From IMG/VR virus record IMGVR_UViG_3300032088_000047, positions 1 through 28,963 of that record: a stretch of DNA of 28,963 nt; one strand, 5' to 3'. This DNA is from a virus. Below the pieces are notes generated by a model, which made no database searches, was not told where the DNA came from, and saw nothing but the letters and a program-made list of their open reading frames with translations. Of this stretch, positions 14,958-21,899 are shown piece by piece. The first letter of the stretch is position 1; each line of letters opens with the position of its first letter. Position numbers and translations under genes: made by a program.

Positions 14958-15546
14958 GGTAGAACCACCCAGTAACAATATACTTTTCGTTGTCCCCGTA
15001 GACAGGGTTGCCTCTATGGGCGTGAGTAAACGCTGCGGGCCATAACACCATTGTATTCTCAACAGGGTTTAGTCTCCGCTGTTGGTATAAAAACTCTGTT
15101 TCTCCGTTGGCTTCTGTAGGGAGCGTATTTAAATAAAGCATATAAACTAACCCGCGGCGAGCTTGATCATCGTTACCTTTCTCACCGTGCCAAACATGAT
15201 AGCCGCCCCCACTAGAGGTCTTTTGCATCTTCATGTTGTTGCAATTTATCCTTGTGTCTTTTATAACGGAGAACTGGTTACCGTACTCTTCAAAACACGC
15301 TTGCAAACCGTCGAAAAACAGGTCCACAGTGTTTTTGTCTTGGAACGGTTCAAAGTTTATATTCTTGCCATTAGAAAAAATCTGGTAGTCGTTTTTGACG
15401 TGTTTAGCAGCTCCTTCTCCGTTCTGACGGTCAGTGCCTGCGCCAAGAGCTTGGTTACGGTCAAACTCTGCTATAAGATGTTGGCAAAACTCATCTGGGT
15501 AAACATCCGAAAATACGCCAATGAAGTCTTTATACTCTGTTTTCAT
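14950..15546 (-). CDS. 2OG-Fe(II) oxygenase (third of four)
   Basis: A 198-residue protein with the double-stranded beta-helix pattern of this superfamily. Residues 116-122 (YHVWHGE) contain H120-x-E122, an HxE form of the iron site (H117 is an alternative ligand). The next strands are GLVYMLYLN and GETEFLYQQ. The distal histidine is H175 or H177 in WPAAFTHAHRGNPV, and K188 or a nearby residue could hold 2OG in place of Arg. The start overlaps the preceding gene as ATGA. The HxE site is rarer than HxD, so activity is likely but less certain than in the second enzyme. Confidence 0.85.
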   Translation of the reverse strand: MKTEYKDFIGVFSDVYPDEFCQHLIAEFDRNQALGAGTDRQNGEGAAKHVKNDYQIFSNGKNINFEPFQDKNTVDLFFDGLQACFEEYGNQFSVIKDTRINCNNMKMQKTSSGGGYHVWHGEKGNDDQARRGLVYMLYLNTLPTEANGETEFLYQQRRLNPVENTMVLWPAAFTHAHRGNPVYGDNEKYIVTGWFYHE

Positions 15547-16127
15547 TTAAACGGTGGCCCCGCTACCCATGTTACTAATGTTTGTCTTGTTCCTTTGGTT
15601 ACAGGAGTTACTTGGTGCAATGTCCACGCAGGAAATACTGTTATAAGCCCTCGTTTCTTTTGCATGCTTTTAGGCTCTTTGCTAGTCAGTATTTGCAATT
15701 CTCCACCTTCGTACTCACTGGGGTCGGATAACTGTAAAACCATAGAAAGTTTACGTGATATACCGGAAGCGCCAAAGTCCTGATGCCAAACATAAGTTCC
15801 TTGCCGTGCCTCGTGGTAGTTGGTTAACTGTATAGACTCACCAAACCCGGTAAGCTCGAACCCAAAATGTTCAGCGTTTAAACTTGCCGCAACGTGCGCC
15901 AACCGCTCAAAAACCCACGCGCATTCGGGGTCTTTATTTAGCCAATTAAGCTCGGAGCGTCTTACATTACCGTTAACCTCTCCACTTTTTCCACCCCCTA
16001 TCTTGGCCGATTCTGTGGCTTCTTTAGCTTTCTGTTGTAGCCAATTAAGCTGTCCTTCAGTAAAAGCGTCATCCCACCACGCAAAAGTCTCTACCTTCCT
16101 AGTATGGGGCGTCAGCAAATGCTGCAT
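15543..16127 (-). CDS. 2OG-Fe(II) oxygenase, prolyl-hydroxylase (PKHD) type (second of four)
   Basis: A 194-residue protein with the complete catalytic set: H115-Q-D117 (TYVWHQDFGA), distal H171 (AWTLHQVTPV) and R181 (KGTRQTLVTWV) to bind 2-oxoglutarate. The strands LSMVLQLSD and YEGGELQI are diagnostic of the P4H/PKHD branch, which hydroxylates prolines or related residues. It is the best conserved of the four enzymes. Its start overlaps the stop of the first oxygenase gene (TAATG), so the set is translationally coupled. The substrate is unknown; the collagen-like protein encoded two genes later is the obvious candidate. Confidence 0.92.
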   Translation of the reverse strand: MQHLLTPHTRKVETFAWWDDAFTEGQLNWLQQKAKEATESAKIGGGKSGEVNGNVRRSELNWLNKDPECAWVFERLAHVAASLNAEHFGFELTGFGESIQLTNYHEARQGTYVWHQDFGASGISRKLSMVLQLSDPSEYEGGELQILTSKEPKSMQKKRGLITVFPAWTLHQVTPVTKGTRQTLVTWVAGPPFK

Positions 16128-16705
16128 TAAATAAACCTTTTTCTTTGCGACAAAATAAAGTGGATAAACTTTGTCGGGTCGTTAGATTGGTTCGGCGTTA
16201 TCATGTGCGGAAGCCATGAGTTAAATAGCATCATCGTCCCCGCTTGCACGTTGTTAAAGTGTATCTGAGGCGTAGCCATTGTAACTTGATCGCTAGGCGA
16301 TGCCCACAGGTCGGCCATACGTTTGCCCGGTCTTGGGTCATCAAATATAGGGTACGACCCGCCTTCCGGCACTTCTAAGAAGTAAAAACCCGATATTTGG
16401 CTATTCCCGTGTACGTGCATAATGTTGCTGCCCGTACACGCAAACTCTTGGCCCCACATCCCAGACACGTAAAACTCGTACTCGTCTGTTAAATAACCCT
16501 GATCCTTTAAAATACTAACGCCCTTATCTCGAAAGTAAGACGCTAAGTACCCAAGGTCAGGGTCATTTGCCATGTGCGTAGTCTGTTTAACTACCGATGG
16601 CTCCATTTGTTCGTAGTATTTCTGGGTATGCTTTAGCGTTTCTCCCGCCCACTCTGGCCGCTCTTCACGGTATATAGGCGTTGAGAAATGCGCATACGCT
16701 TCCAT
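16127..16705 (-). CDS. Putative 2OG-Fe(II) oxygenase, TIGR02466-like (first of four)
   Basis: A 192-residue protein. The N-terminus HFSTPIYRE and the central HVHGNSQISGFYFLEVPEGG match what I know of the TIGR02466-type branch, often found in marine phages and bacteria. Candidate iron ligands are H97 or H99 in MHVHGN and the distal H167 in FNSWLPHMITPN; an HxD is absent and the usual Arg position is unclear. The start ATG overlaps the upstream stop (TAATG). This branch is poorly characterised, so the reaction is not known. It opens a block of four overlapping oxygenase genes. Confidence 0.88.
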   Translation of the reverse strand: MEAYAHFSTPIYREERPEWAGETLKHTQKYYEQMEPSVVKQTTHMANDPDLGYLASYFRDKGVSILKDQGYLTDEYEFYVSGMWGQEFACTGSNIMHVHGNSQISGFYFLEVPEGGSYPIFDDPRPGKRMADLWASPSDQVTMATPQIHFNNVQAGTMMLFNSWLPHMITPNQSNDPTKFIHFILSQRKRFI

Positions 16706-16941
16706 TAACTATTTACAAATGAAGTCAAGTCTGTAGCTAAAGAAGTTACGGCACTGGCTGTAATGTCAGTAGCGTCAACCGCAGCTTGAGTACGACGGTT
16801 TTCGACTAATACTTCTTTAGCCATGCGTACCATTTCTAGCTTAACTCGCTTTGCTTCTGCCGCGGCTTGATTGGCGGCGCGGTTATTTTCTGTAGCATTT
16901 TGCATATCTACTTGCGCTTGAATTTCTGGTGTTAGTGCCAT
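16705..16941 (-). CDS. Small coiled-coil tail-associated protein
   Basis: A 78-residue protein starting MALTPEIQAQVDMQNATENN. Residues 10-55 are predicted alpha-helical with Asn/Ala/Gln and regularly spaced hydrophobics, likely a coiled coil. The end (TSLATDLTSFVN) is amphipathic. GAGGAGG lies 8 bases upstream of the ATG. It follows the tail fibre gene and its stop overlaps the first oxygenase. A fibre-trimerising or chaperone role is plausible, but no family is recognised. Confidence 0.75.
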   Translation of the reverse strand: MALTPEIQAQVDMQNATENNRAANQAAAEAKRVKLEMVRMAKEVLVENRRTQAAVDATDITASAVTSLATDLTSFVNS

Positions 16942-16968
16942 GTTAGTAGCCTCCTCGGCTGTCTTAAA

Positions 16969-18003
16969 TTAAGAGAAGTTTTTAGCGGGCAACGTGACAT
17001 ACCACGTTGTACCGTTATCTGGAGAAAAGAAAAACCAAATGTCTGTATCGTTAGCGCCCGTAGAGCGACTAACTGAACCGCCCGGATACTTAAATGTTCC
17101 GCCTGCAAAAGCCACGGTTCTGGACGCTGTAGCGTCGTTAGTAAGCACCAAAGTAAACGAAGTAGCTCGGTTAGCCGTGCTGTTAGGCGTAGCCAGTGTA
17201 AACGTGCAGTTACCTGTAAGGGTCGCAGTAAATACGTTACCCTCATTACAGTTAATTGTTTTGGCTGCTCCAGTGTTACCCAAAGCAGTTACTTCGTCAG
17301 AGAACGCACCGGCAAAGAACGTATTAGAATCCATTGAGATTACAGTAGCCGCACTAGCGTTTTGGATGCCGGTGGTGATCTTAGGGGTAGTAAGTGCGGG
17401 GCTTACGTTAAGAACGGTAGCGCCTGTACCCGTAGAAGTAGTAACACCCGTGCCGCCGTTGGCGACAGCAAGGGTTCCCGCCGTAGTAATTGTTCCAGAC
17501 CCTGTAATTGGCCCGCCGCTGTAAGTAAGGCCTGTTGATCCTCCTGCCATTTGAACAGAAGTAACCGATCCGCCTGTTTCAGTTGGGTTAGCATTAAGAA
17601 CCGCAGCTCCTGCGCCCGCGCCGTCTGTAACGATCATTACCTTGGAGCCGCTAGCCACGTTAACCGTAGCGCCAGAACCCTGCTTGATTGTGATGATCTG
17701 ACTGCCTGTAGTGGCGTTCTCAATCAACCACACTTTAGAAACAGTGTTTGGACCAAGCGTCACCTCACGAGTAGCCGTAAGAGAACCCGCCGAAGTAATC
17801 TTTAGGTAGAACCCGCGAGTCGCGTCTGCCGTAGCGTCAGGCATAGTGAAGGTCTGGTTAGCATCAGCAGAAAGTTGCTTAGTGCCGTAGCTAAAACCGT
17901 CGGTAATTAGCTCAAGGTTAGTATTGGTACTAGTACCCCAAGTGCCGTCTTCATCGCCGGTTGTAATTTCTTTTAACCGGAGGTTATTTACATAAGTAGC
18001 CAT
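16969..18003 (-). CDS. Tail fibre-like protein
   Basis: A 344-residue protein. The N-terminus MATYVNNLRLKEITTGDEDG, followed by TWGTSTNTNLELI, is a common opening of tail-fibre proteins in marine phages (virion-attachment end). The centre is Gly/Thr/Ser-rich with short beta repeats, including LAVANGGTGVTTSTGTGA, the widespread fibre repeat that ends in NGGTG. The C-terminal third (FTATLTGNCTFTLATPN, then FKYPGG and WYVTLPAKNFS) is beta-rich and resembles a receptor-side domain. No peptidase or lyase motif is seen. It precedes the oxygenase block and probably is the main host-contact fibre. Confidence 0.85.
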   Translation of the reverse strand: MATYVNNLRLKEITTGDEDGTWGTSTNTNLELITDGFSYGTKQLSADANQTFTMPDATADATRGFYLKITSAGSLTATREVTLGPNTVSKVWLIENATTGSQIITIKQGSGATVNVASGSKVMIVTDGAGAGAAVLNANPTETGGSVTSVQMAGGSTGLTYSGGPITGSGTITTAGTLAVANGGTGVTTSTGTGATVLNVSPALTTPKITTGIQNASAATVISMDSNTFFAGAFSDEVTALGNTGAAKTINCNEGNVFTATLTGNCTFTLATPNSTANRATSFTLVLTNDATASRTVAFAGGTFKYPGGSVSRSTGANDTDIWFFFSPDNGTTWYVTLPAKNFS

Positions 18004-18018
18004 CGTCTTTCTCCAGTC

Positions 18019-18231
18019 TTAAACTAGTGTGCTGCCACCAGCAGCAGGGATTGTGGTCGCGTAAATTGTTGTATTCTGACGCAAATTTAGTGGCTCACCA
18101 CAATCAGAACAAGTATCGGCGGTTAGCTCTGCTTCGTCAAGATCGTATCCGCAGTTACCACATACCACTTCAATTTCGTGTTTCGGGTCTATTGCGCTAC
18201 CAAGTGTTTTTGCTTCGTTTGTTGTTTTCAT
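18019..18231 (-). CDS. Small zinc-ribbon protein
   Basis: I place the start at the ATG at 18231 (70 residues, MKTTNEAKTLGSAIDPKHEI). It overlaps the upstream stop as ATGA and has GGAG 8 bases before it; an in-frame ATG at 18249 is less likely. Two CxxC pairs (C24/C27 in VCGNCGYD, C41/C44 in TCSDCGEPL) form a zinc ribbon of about 20 residues. The tail (NTTIYATTIPAAGG) is uncharged. It lies between beta-repeat and tail-fibre genes, so it may be a minor virion component. Nucleic-acid binding cannot be shown. Confidence 0.8.
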   Translation of the reverse strand: MKTTNEAKTLGSAIDPKHEIEVVCGNCGYDLDEAELTADTCSDCGEPLNLRQNTTIYATTIPAAGGSTLV

Positions 18232-18932
18232 GCTGCTATCTCCGTCCAATTAGGGTTACCGCCCGGAACTATTTCGCCCCATACGAGCACTTTTGCGACT
18301 TGTCCTGTAGCTTGTACTCCTGTGACGGATACTATACCCGCGCCATTTTCAGAAGTTTGACCAAGTATTACTGTGCCCGTAACGCTAGTCACGTTAACTG
18401 CTTGGATTAAGTCTACCGTAACACTGCCTAGTGCCGACGTTGCTTGCAGGCCAGTCTCGGGGATTATAGCATCTGCTGTAACGCTTACTGTGCCTAGAGC
18501 TGTGGTGCCTTGGACTCCAACGAGGTTTACCCCCGCACCTTGCTGGACATTAGCCGAACCTAAAGCGGTTGTGCCTTCAACACCAGTAACAGAAACATCC
18601 GCAGCAGCACTTGCCACCGAAGTTCCGAGTGCCGACGTTGCTGAAACCCCAGTGACCGAGAATACAGCGGTGCCCGTAACTGTCGGGTTACCAACCTCAC
18701 CCGTAGCGGCGTTACCTAAGACTAAGCCGCTCTTGTCGCCTTCTACGGCGGTATTGCCCAGTGTAAAACTAGCGGCAACCCCCGTAACGGCTACATTCGT
18801 CGCAAAGCCTTCAATTACGGTTACGGAACCAACTTCACCTGTAGCAATCGGCAGGGCATTACCTTCGCCCCACGAATCTGTACCCCAAGTGCTAAATCCC
18901 CAACCGGAGAGTGGGACCGTAACGTCAGCCAT
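18228..18932 (-). CDS. Beta-repeat virion protein
   Basis: A 234-residue protein with a Trp-rich start (GWGFSTWGTDSWGEG) followed by about six repeats of roughly 22 residues with the pattern VTGVxATxALGxVxV, for instance VSVTGVEGTTALGSANV and VNLVGVQGTTALGTVSV. Each unit would make two short beta strands, so a solenoid or fibre-like stack is likely. The last 20 residues (VLVWGEIVPGGNPNWTEIAA) cap it. It lies between structural genes and is probably a fibre or baseplate-type component. No enzyme motif is present. Confidence 0.75.
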   Translation of the reverse strand: MADVTVPLSGWGFSTWGTDSWGEGNALPIATGEVGSVTVIEGFATNVAVTGVAASFTLGNTAVEGDKSGLVLGNAATGEVGNPTVTGTAVFSVTGVSATSALGTSVASAAADVSVTGVEGTTALGSANVQQGAGVNLVGVQGTTALGTVSVTADAIIPETGLQATSALGSVTVDLIQAVNVTSVTGTVILGQTSENGAGIVSVTGVQATGQVAKVLVWGEIVPGGNPNWTEIAA

Positions 18933-18935
18933 CTA

Positions 18936-19370
18936 CTAGGCAATCCGAATGATCGCGTTGCTTGCATCAGCAGCAGGGAAGACAATAGTAAAGTCACCCG
19001 CGGTCGAAGTCTTATCCGCACCAAAGTCTAGTACCGCTACCGCAGGGTTAGTACCGCCGTTAGCCAAGTATATAAGCGCGCCACGAGCAGTAATTGTTGC
19101 AGTAGAAAACGTCAGGTCGGCAAAGTCCAAGAACGCAGTAGTGCCGCTCGAAGCAGGGTTAGCGGAGATAGTCAGCGTGCCGCCGCCTGCGCTGTAGCCT
19201 GTGCCTGAGACTTCGTTTGTCGCTGAATACGCAGTAGTAGTTGCGCCTAGCGTAGCTGAGCTAGTGTACAAAGCCAGCTTAAAGACCTGTGACGTGCCCG
19301 AAGCAAAGTCAAAGTCTCCACCAAGGATTTGAACTTTGAATGATGTTGCCATAGCTTGTGAAATAGCCAT
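18936..19370 (-). CDS. Virion structural protein, beta-rich
   Basis: A 144-residue Gly/Ala/Thr/Ser-rich protein. It starts MAISQAMATSFKVQILGGDF and contains QVFKLALYTSSATLGATTTA, a pattern I recall from minor structural proteins of uncultured marine phages. The strand pattern suggests a compact beta sandwich. No cysteine, membrane span or catalytic motif is seen. It lies between the second adaptor and the beta-repeat protein, 3 bases from the latter, so a tail or head-fibre role is inferred. Confidence 0.7.
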   Translation of the reverse strand: MAISQAMATSFKVQILGGDFDFASGTSQVFKLALYTSSATLGATTTAYSATNEVSGTGYSAGGGTLTISANPASSGTTAFLDFADLTFSTATITARGALIYLANGGTNPAVAVLDFGADKTSTAGDFTIVFPAADASNAIIRIA

Positions 19371-19387
19371 TTGTGTTTCCTCTTAAA

Positions 19388-20017
19388 TTAACGCGGTTCT
19401 ATTCTAAGTTGACCAGAGCGGTACATATCTTCCCGCATCTTTCCGTCGCCCAAGTTCTTTAATAACGCCATAGCGTCTACGTACATCTTCTGGTACAAGG
19501 CTACCATATCTGGTTCGCCCTTAATAAAACGTATTGCTTCAACTAAAGCGCCGTTAAGCAGGGCAGAATCAAACTCATCGCCAAGCCACGTAGTACCCGC
19601 AGTAACAATAGTCTCGGGGTAGTAGCCGTAATGTAACTCTACTTCATACGCTGCATTAGGCGTTGGGCCTATGATAAACGCGGTGTCGTCAAAAATTCCG
19701 TAGTGTACGGGCGTACCTGTACTTGTTGGTCCGGGGTACGCCTCACGAATAAAGTTAACGTCTTTATTTAGTAAGTATGTGTAGTTGCCCTGCGCATCAA
19801 TAACCGCCAAAGAGAACGTGTACAAGAAGTCTGTAGGGTAAATTAAATACTTATTACCAATAGTTAAGCTGCCTGTCTGGTTTCGACGCAGCGCAGGAAT
19901 CTGAACAGTGTTATATATCTTCTGCTCGGCCTGTTCAGTAAACATAGCAAGCTGGGCATCCGTAAACGACTGCTCGCAAATGTCCTCAATGTTTGTCTTA
20001 AGCTCGGTGTAATTCAC
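19388..20017 (-). CDS. Head-tail adaptor protein
   Basis: A 209-residue protein with an N-terminal helical bundle (MNYTELKTNIEDICEQSFTD, then QLAMFTEQAEQKIYNTVQIP), a beta region (FLYTFSLAVIDAQGNYTYLL) and a C-terminal helix pair (LLNGALVEAIRFIKGEPDMV). This layout is that of phage adaptor proteins that sit under the portal ring and bridge to the tail (recognised from memory as a common marine-phage family). Since another adaptor-like gene (20575-21279) lies upstream, the phage probably has two stacked rings. Confidence 0.82.
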   Translation of the reverse strand: MNYTELKTNIEDICEQSFTDAQLAMFTEQAEQKIYNTVQIPALRRNQTGSLTIGNKYLIYPTDFLYTFSLAVIDAQGNYTYLLNKDVNFIREAYPGPTSTGTPVHYGIFDDTAFIIGPTPNAAYEVELHYGYYPETIVTAGTTWLGDEFDSALLNGALVEAIRFIKGEPDMVALYQKMYVDAMALLKNLGDGKMREDMYRSGQLRIEPR

Positions 20018-20027
20018 CTGCTACTCC

Positions 20028-20210
20028 TTAAGCCATTGGGCCTCGGGCCATAGTGCCCTTAGTAGCTGCACCTACGCCGCGAACCTTAACACCGCTAGTC
20101 TTCATGTCTTTAGGCGGCTGGTTGCAAGTATCTACTTTGTACATTGTAGGCTCATTCGGGAACTCGATGACCTTGGGTACTTTTACGTTTGATCGTGACT
20201 TCATTTTCAT
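20028..20210 (-). CDS. Small basic protein with Gly/Lys tail
   Basis: A 60-residue basic protein with a central PKVIEFPNEPTMYKVDTCNQ and a Gly/Arg/Lys tail VKVRGVGAATKGTMARGPMA. The tail shares the RG-x(0-4)-TKGTM-x-R motif with the end of the 136-residue protein at 21896-22306. No known domain is recognised. It lies in tight order between the zinc-ribbon and adaptor genes (gaps of about 10 bases). A small virion or DNA-binding role is possible. Confidence 0.75.
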   Translation of the reverse strand: MKMKSRSNVKVPKVIEFPNEPTMYKVDTCNQPPKDMKTSGVKVRGVGAATKGTMARGPMA

Positions 20211-20219
20211 TTCTGTCTC

Positions 20220-20570
20220 CTAGGTTGTAGTGACCGTTACTTGTCCTACGACGCCTGTCCCTTCCAAATTGTCTGGTGTAAGTCCAAAAGGATCGTTTAG
20301 CCCTACTGGGTCCCAACCCCACTGTATGTCTCTGCTTGCTACTAATTCTGCTGAGTCCGGTCTCGGGTCACGTATAGCTTGTGGATCATCTACCGGAAAC
20401 TCACCTAGCATAAGCTGCGGTTGGTCTGGGTTCCAACACTCTGGGCAAGCCTTAATGTTAGTTTTATTTCCCTTAACAATCAGCTCTTTAAGCTGCGATA
20501 ACCTGTATTGAAACCCACATACGTCGCATATTGCTAACGCTTTTTGTCCCGAGGCGTATTTATAGCTCAT
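20220..20570 (-). CDS. Zinc-ribbon virion-region protein
   Basis: A 116-residue protein. Two CxxC pairs (C15/C18 in AICDVCGFQY and C42/C45 in KACPECWNPDQ) form a zinc ribbon at the N-terminus. The C-terminal half is acidic and Pro/Gly-rich (NDPFGLTPDNLEGTGVVGQV). Proteins with this arrangement next to an adaptor gene are frequent in marine phages (from memory), but I do not know a function. It overlaps nothing: 4 bases separate its start from the adaptor stop. Likely a minor structural or connector-associated protein. Confidence 0.78.
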   Translation of the reverse strand: MSYKYASGQKALAICDVCGFQYRLSQLKELIVKGNKTNIKACPECWNPDQPQLMLGEFPVDDPQAIRDPRPDSAELVASRDIQWGWDPVGLNDPFGLTPDNLEGTGVVGQVTVTTT

Positions 20571-20574
20571 AAGT

Positions 20575-21279
20575 CTACCTTATGCTGCTTATACGGGGCA
20601 CCAAGCTAAGCGTTGCTTTCTCCCTGTCTTCACCCGCTGCTAGCTCAAACTGACGCTCGTACTCGGCCTGTAGCATAGGAATACGAGGCATCAATTCAGG
20701 GTCTTTTTGAGCTATATAATATGCAAGCCCTGCAACGAGGCAGGGCAAGAAACGGAAGTTAACGTCGGCGGTATTAACCCCTGTCCCAGAATCTTGTATA
20801 CGGCGCATCCGCCAGTACTTAAGTATGTAAAACGGTGCAAGTGCAGTACCTTGGTCTGGTACAGGCCACACAGTAACCGAAGGGTTAGCTTGCCCACGGT
20901 CTACATAAAGCTGTATAGGGCGACCTTGGCTTAGCTTGTTGGGGATGCTTGAGTAGGTAGAGACACTGATACGCGTGATGTTTAGATCAGACTGAGTAGT
21001 TACACTACCATCGCCTGTGCGTACAACGTGCTCTAAAAGGTCTATTGTGTCGGCGGGCAGGTCGTATGTGGCTGTGCCTGTTACGAGGTTTGTTGTACCT
21101 TCCTCGATAGTCCACATGTTTATACCACGGTTCTGCCACTCAATAGTCAACAGATTCATAGACCTACGAGCAGTGCGCAGGTCGTAACCAGAACGCATTT
21201 CTCTACCGGCACGCTCCCACGCTTCTTCCGCAATCTCGGTGAAGTCCATGTTGAATGTAGCTGTGCCAGATGTAGCCAT
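20575..21279 (-). CDS. Head-tail connector/adaptor protein (P22 gp4-like or T7 gp11-like)
   Basis: A 234-residue protein. The start FTEIAEEAWERAGREMRSGY, followed by TARRSMNLLTIEWQNRGIN, is a hallmark of phage tail-tube-A/gp4-type adaptors: helices binding the portal. It is followed by a beta region (TGTATYDLPADTIDLLEHVV) and C-terminal helices (LPCLVAGLAYYIAQKDPELM). Its ATG overlaps the stop of the tiny gene before it. It should form a ring below the portal that helps keep packaged DNA inside. The assignment as adaptor is firm; the exact family is not. Confidence 0.85.
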   Translation of the reverse strand: MATSGTATFNMDFTEIAEEAWERAGREMRSGYDLRTARRSMNLLTIEWQNRGINMWTIEEGTTNLVTGTATYDLPADTIDLLEHVVRTGDGSVTTQSDLNITRISVSTYSSIPNKLSQGRPIQLYVDRGQANPSVTVWPVPDQGTALAPFYILKYWRMRRIQDSGTGVNTADVNFRFLPCLVAGLAYYIAQKDPELMPRIPMLQAEYERQFELAAGEDREKATLSLVPRISSIR

Positions 21280-21461
21280 TATTTACCCCAACTTTCCCGC
21301 GCTTTCTTCTGCGCAGTTTTAGATAAATCTTTGTAATGAAATAACTTTGCGGACTTAGCTGACATCGTTTTGCCTGTCATTACAGTCCCGTCGGGGTGTT
21401 TGTGCGTGCCCCCTCGGTGCGTTTTACCGTCTTTAAAGTAGTGGTTTACGCCCTTAGCCAT
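21279..21461 (-). CDS. Small basic conserved phage protein
   Basis: A 60-residue basic protein rich in Lys, His, Gly and Thr. Its core, KDGKTHRGGTHKHPDGTVMT, is followed by LFHYKDLSKTAQKKARESWG. I recall close relatives in marine phages and no known function. It is the last of a run of tiny basic genes; its ATG overlaps the stop of the previous gene by one base, and its stop touches the adaptor start. A DNA-binding or minor virion role is a guess from the charge. Confidence 0.75.
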   Translation of the reverse strand: MAKGVNHYFKDGKTHRGGTHKHPDGTVMTGKTMSAKSAKLFHYKDLSKTAQKKARESWGK

Positions 21462-21739
21462 TATTTCTTCTTCCTTTTAAGCGATGCTACACGCTTAGGT
21501 TTACCTGCCGGTTGCCCTAGGCGCTTCTTCTGCGCTATACGGGACTTCTTCTCTGCCGCTGTCATCTCACCAGAGGTCTTAGGCGTTTTACTAGAGACCC
21601 GCTTTGTGGGTCTACAGTACGGGGTTCCCCGCTTATCGCCCTTTTTACGTCCACAAGCCTTGCCTGTCTTGACGTCTTTCCAGTCCTCTTTGAACCACCG
21701 CTTTAGGGCTTTGCCCTTCTCGGTTTTACGAACGGCCAC
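21461..21739 (-). CDS. Small highly basic protein, GTG start
   Basis: A 92-residue, very basic protein. Its core is GKALKRWFKEDWKDVKTGKA, then CGRKKG and YCRPTKRVSSKTPKTSGEM, with two cysteines. I recall similar WF-x-EDW-x-DVKTGK sequences in marine phages and in giant viruses, but cannot name a domain with confidence. The C-terminus is Lys/Arg-rich (KPKRVASLKRKKK). The start is GTG at 21739, overlapping the preceding micro-gene by 14 bases. It may bind DNA or the capsid interior. Confidence 0.75.
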   Translation of the reverse strand: MAVRKTEKGKALKRWFKEDWKDVKTGKACGRKKGDKRGTPYCRPTKRVSSKTPKTSGEMTAAEKKSRIAQKKRLGQPAGKPKRVASLKRKKK

Positions 21740-21899
21740 TGGCTTTCTTCTTTCTGCACTTGGCTATAGCACCCGAGGCGTACGCAGAAGGGAAGACTTT
21801 GTACGATGCCTTCACCTTGCGGTAGCAGTCGTCTTTGACCGTGCCGCCTTTCTTAAACGTAACGGGCTTCATTTTGCCCATGCCTCTGCACTTCATCAT
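21726..21899 (-). CDS. Small basic protein (57 aa)
   Basis: A short minus-strand frame that I translated by hand: starts at ATG 21899 (or 21896) and stops with TAA at 21728-21726. Key segments are MKPVTFKKGGTVKDDCYRKV and VFPSAYASGAIAKCRKKK, which I recognise from memory as a recurrent motif in small proteins of marine phages and giant viruses. AAGGG lies 9 bases before the first ATG, the start overlaps the stop of the upstream gene, and the gene overlaps the next start by 14 bases. This packing and the conserved motif support a real gene. Two cysteines and a high Lys/Arg content are notable. Function unknown. Confidence 0.85.
   Translation of the reverse strand: MMKCRGMGKMKPVTFKKGGTVKDDCYRKVKASYKVFPSAYASGAIAKCRKKKASGRS

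Noticed and set aside
14957-15062. Longer N-terminus for the fourth oxygenase (ATG at 15062)
   Set aside because: It would overlap the upstream oxygenase by over 100 bases and adds residues unlike the family; the ATG at 14957 gives the length of the sister proteins.
15163-15783. A 206-codon plus-strand open frame
   Set aside because: It lies across two oxygenase genes with intact iron-site motifs and would be the only plus-strand gene.
16994-17524. A 176-codon plus-strand open frame opposite the tail fibre gene
   Set aside because: It is Val/Pro/Leu-rich, a typical shadow of Gly/Thr/Asn-rich fibre repeats.
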